Source of the DNA: Candidatus Scybalocola faecavium
GTDB taxonomy: Bacteria; Bacillota; Clostridia; Lachnospirales; Lachnospiraceae
Assembly (NCBI GenBank): GCA_018713145.1
Contig: DVFP01000025.1
Coordinates: 62,001-126,000 of the forward strand
Direction of reading: 5' to 3'
Length of the DNA stretch: 64,000 nucleotides
In this document: positions 61,294 through 64,000 of the stretch, in pieces
Position numbering within the stretch: position 1 is the first letter of the stretch
How the letters are laid out: each line of letters starts with the position of its first letter
Position numbers and translations under genes: made by a program
The notes under the pieces: model-generated
Databases searched by the model: none
What the model was told of the DNA's origin: nothing
What the model saw: the letters and a program-made list of their open reading frames with translations, nothing else

Positions 61294-63336
61294 TCATCTC
61301 CTGTCATTATTTATATCCAGGCTCTGAATATTCCTGTTTCCGGCCCGCCGGATCAGTCCCATATACAGCCACTCCACTGCCACAAAAACGACAAAAGCGG
61401 CTCCAGCGGTTAAAATGACCCGGTTCATGGGCGTGGCGGCGGGAAGTCGTGTAAAATTGGCAAATAAGCACCAGATGGCAAAGATACCGCTAATGACCGC
61501 CACAGATAGAGCCAGACCGAAAAAGGTGTACATCTGCCGGTCAGAGGATCTGCAAAGATCTTTTTTATAAGAACCAAGCATCAGCAGAGTCAAGTAGCGC
61601 CGCTGATTTTTCCGCTGCCAGATCAGATATTTCAGTCCGATCACTGTATTGGCAATAATAAGGAACAAAATGCCCAGATAAATAGTAATATAGCTTCCGG
61701 CCACTGTATAAAACAGGTTTCGTCCGATCCCTGCCAGATAATTTTCATAATGAAGCCCCTGACTGTCCAGCACCTGGGACATGTCCATGATCCCCTGCAT
61801 CAGTCCCACATCTTCAATAAGGGCGTCACTCAGCACCACATTATAGCAGAAAATATCCTGAGGATCCATGGCCAACTGGCTATAAACACTGTCTGGAAGG
61901 ATATAAGCATTATATAATGTAATCTTCCGGTCTGCAACTACATTATCCGTGTATAGATCCGGAAGCAGGTCATATTTTTTCCCATCGATCATGATCCAGA
62001 CATTGGATTTAAGAGCGTCTGAAAGGATTTCCTGAAATTCAACTCCTGACTGAGAAGTATATAAGGCAGCCTGATCTTCAGATAGTTTTATCGGTTCTTT
62101 TCCCTGAGCCACTAAAAGCTGATTGTAGCTACTCTCTGCAATGATATAATCGATCATACGCTGTGAAAAATTTTCCGCCATATTTTCCCGAAGCGATGAC
62201 TGGGGCCCGTTGGCGATAGCCTCTGTCAGGCCATCCGTGTTAAACTCATGAAGATCCATATCCGCGTGATCCAGATACATGGGATAACAGGCCTTGACCA
62301 TCCATGCGTTTTCCCCTGAGGTCAGGTTTTGGGACACATCCGTATCTGTGTCCATAATGGAGAAGTCGCAGCTGCGCACGCTTTGGCCCCCCTGGGTCAG
62401 GGTAATGCCGATACCGTAGGATACGCAGGCAATAGCCATGAGCAGAAGCAGTGAGGCGATTGCCAAGGCCTTATGCTGATGAAGGACATTTTCCTGGATC
62501 TGACGGCCGGTAAAAGTATACAGACCGGTTCGAGACATGGAATTTTTCATGATCTGGCGGCCCATCAGGGCTCCCATCCCTTTAAAGATCCAGAAAGTTC
62601 CCCAGATCCCAAGGACAAACACAGGGATCAATACAAAATAAGAAAAGCTTCCCATGTATCTTACGCCAAGCACATAAGCCGCCGCCAGCATCACTGCCCC
62701 TGCAATAGCGATAATCACGCCCATTTTATTAGTCTTTGGGACTTTCTGTGTCCGGGAAACATCCGGTCCTAAAAGATTTGCCGGCTCCTGGCGGACAAAG
62801 CGGACGCTGAGGATAAACATGGCCAGAAGCTGCACGGCTAAAAATCCTGCGCATGTCCATAAAACCGCGCTCCAGGAAAATGAAATCTTATGGCCCAGGA
62901 TCCCCATGCCTGCCCCCTGGGCGGTAGCCAGACTGACACATTCCGTCAGGATCAGCGACACAGGAAGGCCGATGACCAGGGATACAAGGCTGTTAAACAG
63001 GGTTTCTCCCATAAGCATAGCAAACATACGGCTGCGCTTCATACCAAGCATCAAATACATGCCCAGTTCCTTGCGCCGCCCCTCCAACTGATAGTCACAG
63101 GCAAAATATACAAGGAAAAAGACAAAAAACAACGACAGCACATAAATAGATGGGACAAGGAGCATAAGTTTTTGCACCGCATCCCCTTCCAGTGTTTTTA
63201 AAAAACGCATCACATCCTGTTCACCCATGGACAGAAGCGTATAAAAGGCCACCACTGCCGCGATCAGAGAACCGAAAAACAGACCATTATTTTTTCTGTT
63301 TCTCCGTGCATTTCTGAAAATCTGTTTAAAGAACAT
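61294..63336 (-). CDS. BceB-like FtsX permease, module C
   Basis: This 680-residue permease fits the BceB plan of ten membrane helices, with a large extracellular domain of about 220 residues between helices seven and eight (about residues 318-545). The start FFKQIFRNARRNRKNNGLFF is typical. Such permeases, with their ATPase, detoxify and sense peptide antibiotics such as bacitracin. It overlaps the ATPase stop by 11 nt. Confidence 0.92.
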   Translation of the reverse strand: MFFKQIFRNARRNRKNNGLFFGSLIAAVVAFYTLLSMGEQDVMRFLKTLEGDAVQKLMLLVPSIYVLSLFFVFFLVYFACDYQLEGRRKELGMYLMLGMKRSRMFAMLMGETLFNSLVSLVIGLPVSLILTECVSLATAQGAGMGILGHKISFSWSAVLWTCAGFLAVQLLAMFILSVRFVRQEPANLLGPDVSRTQKVPKTNKMGVIIAIAGAVMLAAAYVLGVRYMGSFSYFVLIPVFVLGIWGTFWIFKGMGALMGRQIMKNSMSRTGLYTFTGRQIQENVLHQHKALAIASLLLLMAIACVSYGIGITLTQGGQSVRSCDFSIMDTDTDVSQNLTSGENAWMVKACYPMYLDHADMDLHEFNTDGLTEAIANGPQSSLRENMAENFSQRMIDYIIAESSYNQLLVAQGKEPIKLSEDQAALYTSQSGVEFQEILSDALKSNVWIMIDGKKYDLLPDLYTDNVVADRKITLYNAYILPDSVYSQLAMDPQDIFCYNVVLSDALIEDVGLMQGIMDMSQVLDSQGLHYENYLAGIGRNLFYTVAGSYITIYLGILFLIIANTVIGLKYLIWQRKNQRRYLTLLMLGSYKKDLCRSSDRQMYTFFGLALSVAVISGIFAIWCLFANFTRLPAATPMNRVILTAGAAFVVFVAVEWLYMGLIRRAGNRNIQSLDINNDRR

Positions 63337-64000
63337 GAGCGCTCCCTCCTCCCAGCTGTGTTAAAACTGTAATGATCCGCTCATAGAACAGTTCTCTGGA
63401 CCCATTTGTCTCATCTTTGCGAAGCTCATGGAAAAGCTGGCCGTCCTGGATAAAAAGGATCCTGGAGCAGTAGCTGGCCGCATTAGCGTCATGGGTCACC
63501 ATCATAATCGTGATGCCCATGGTCCGGTTGATCTGGGTCAGCTGATCCATTAAAGTTCTGGAATTTTTTGTGTCCAGGGCTCCCGTAGGCTCATCGGCCA
63601 GAAGGATCCGGGGATTTCCGATAAGTGCCCGGGCCGCTGCTACCCTCTGCTTCTGCCCGCCGGACATCTGAGACGGGAACTTTTCAAGAACATCTAAAAT
63701 ATCCAGCTGCTTTGCCAGGGCATTTAAAGGCTCCCGGGCCTTCTGCCCGGAAATGCCGTGGAGGGACAGGGGCAAAAGGATATTTTCTTTTGCTGTCATA
63801 TTGTCAAGAAGCTCAAAATCCTGAAATAAATAGCCGATCTTCTTTCCCCGGTAATCTGCCAGCTCTTTTCCTTTAAACACCGCCAGATCCCGCTGCTCTA
63901 AAAGTACCTTTCCCGAGGTAGGCTTGATCATCGTGGCAATAGTATTTAAAAGAGTGGTCTTTCCTGAACCGCTGGGTCCCATGATCCCAAGGAACTCTCC
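63326..64000 (-). CDS. BceA-like ABC transporter ATPase, module C (N-terminus beyond window)
   Basis: The frame is open to the right edge, so the first residues (about 35 in this family) are missing; 224 codons are visible. [14 protein letters not shown] (Walker A), MSGGQKQRVAAARAL (signature) and ADEPTGALDT are present. The C-terminus GGGSAHVL overlaps the permease start. Operon order on the minus strand is ATPase-permease-regulator-kinase. Confidence 0.93.
   Translation of the reverse strand, partial: GEFLGIMGPSGSGKTTLLNTIATMIKPTSGKVLLEQRDLAVFKGKELADYRGKKIGYLFQDFELLDNMTAKENILLPLSLHGISGQKAREPLNALAKQLDILDVLEKFPSQMSGGQKQRVAAARALIGNPRILLADEPTGALDTKNSRTLMDQLTQINRTMGITIMMVTHDANAASYCSRILFIQDGQLFHELRKDETNGSRELFYERIITVLTQLGGGSAHVL

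Noticed and set aside
1-64000. tRNA, rRNA or CRISPR arrays
   Set aside because: No cloverleaf-like sequence, rRNA segment or regular repeat-spacer pattern was seen on either strand by eye; a tRNAscan or CRISPR search would be decisive.

Overview
The window reads as a Firmicutes (Clostridia, most likely Lachnospiraceae) chromosome. The evidence is the ylo-type housekeeping gene order, strong AGGAGG-type ribosome binding sites, sigma-A promoters with 16-17 nt spacers, many two-component/ABC pairs, and gut-anaerobe enzymes (phosphoketolase, GH78 rhamnosidase, UgpC-type sugar importer). The genus cannot be fixed by eye. There is no rRNA, tRNA, CRISPR array or complete insertion sequence that I can see.

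Layout. 1-13.4 kb: a minus-strand housekeeping run priA-def-fmt-metallopeptidase-rsmB-rlmN-stp-prkC-rsgA-rpe-thiN, then a lysozyme-like membrane protein and a cut-off gene. 13.5-20.7 kb: plus-strand accessory block with a glutamine amidotransferase, an operon for a reduced type IV filament-like machine (transglutaminase-like lipoprotein, GspF/PilC-like platform, four small single-pass proteins, PilT-like ATPase) and a PD-(D/E)XK transposase-family (Rpn) gene. 20.8-28 kb: pyrF, an ABC-F ATPase, then rpoZ-gmk-remA-yicC on the minus strand with divergent rqcH. The housekeeping cluster therefore appears split by about 10 kb of other genes. 28-32.5 kb: a polysaccharide deacetylase and a large GH78 rhamnosidase.

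32.7-44 kb: two complete two-component plus ABC-transporter modules separated by a YoeB/RelB-type toxin-antitoxin pair. Module A has a divergent lantibiotic-immunity-like transporter with a fused double permease. Module B has an FtsX-type permease. 44.4-49.5 kb: a diguanylate cyclase, a LysR regulator and phosphoketolase. 49.6-53.1 kb: a MATE transporter broken by one in-frame stop, a thioredoxin remnant, and an Rrf2-metY pair. 53.3-59 kb: a UgpC/MsmK-type carbohydrate ABC importer whose binding protein carries a C-terminal membrane anchor, and a secreted lipoprotein. 59-64 kb: a VOC-domain protein and a third, BceRS-BceAB-like module that runs off the right edge.

Between genes there are several families of dispersed palindromic repeats, two of which share an extended -10 promoter followed by a stem-loop. 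Strong candidate promoters and terminators are recorded. The points most worth a second look are the reduced type IV filament operon, the split housekeeping cluster, the shared promoter/stem-loop element, the candidate response-regulator sites in module A, and the single-codon lesion in the MATE gene.
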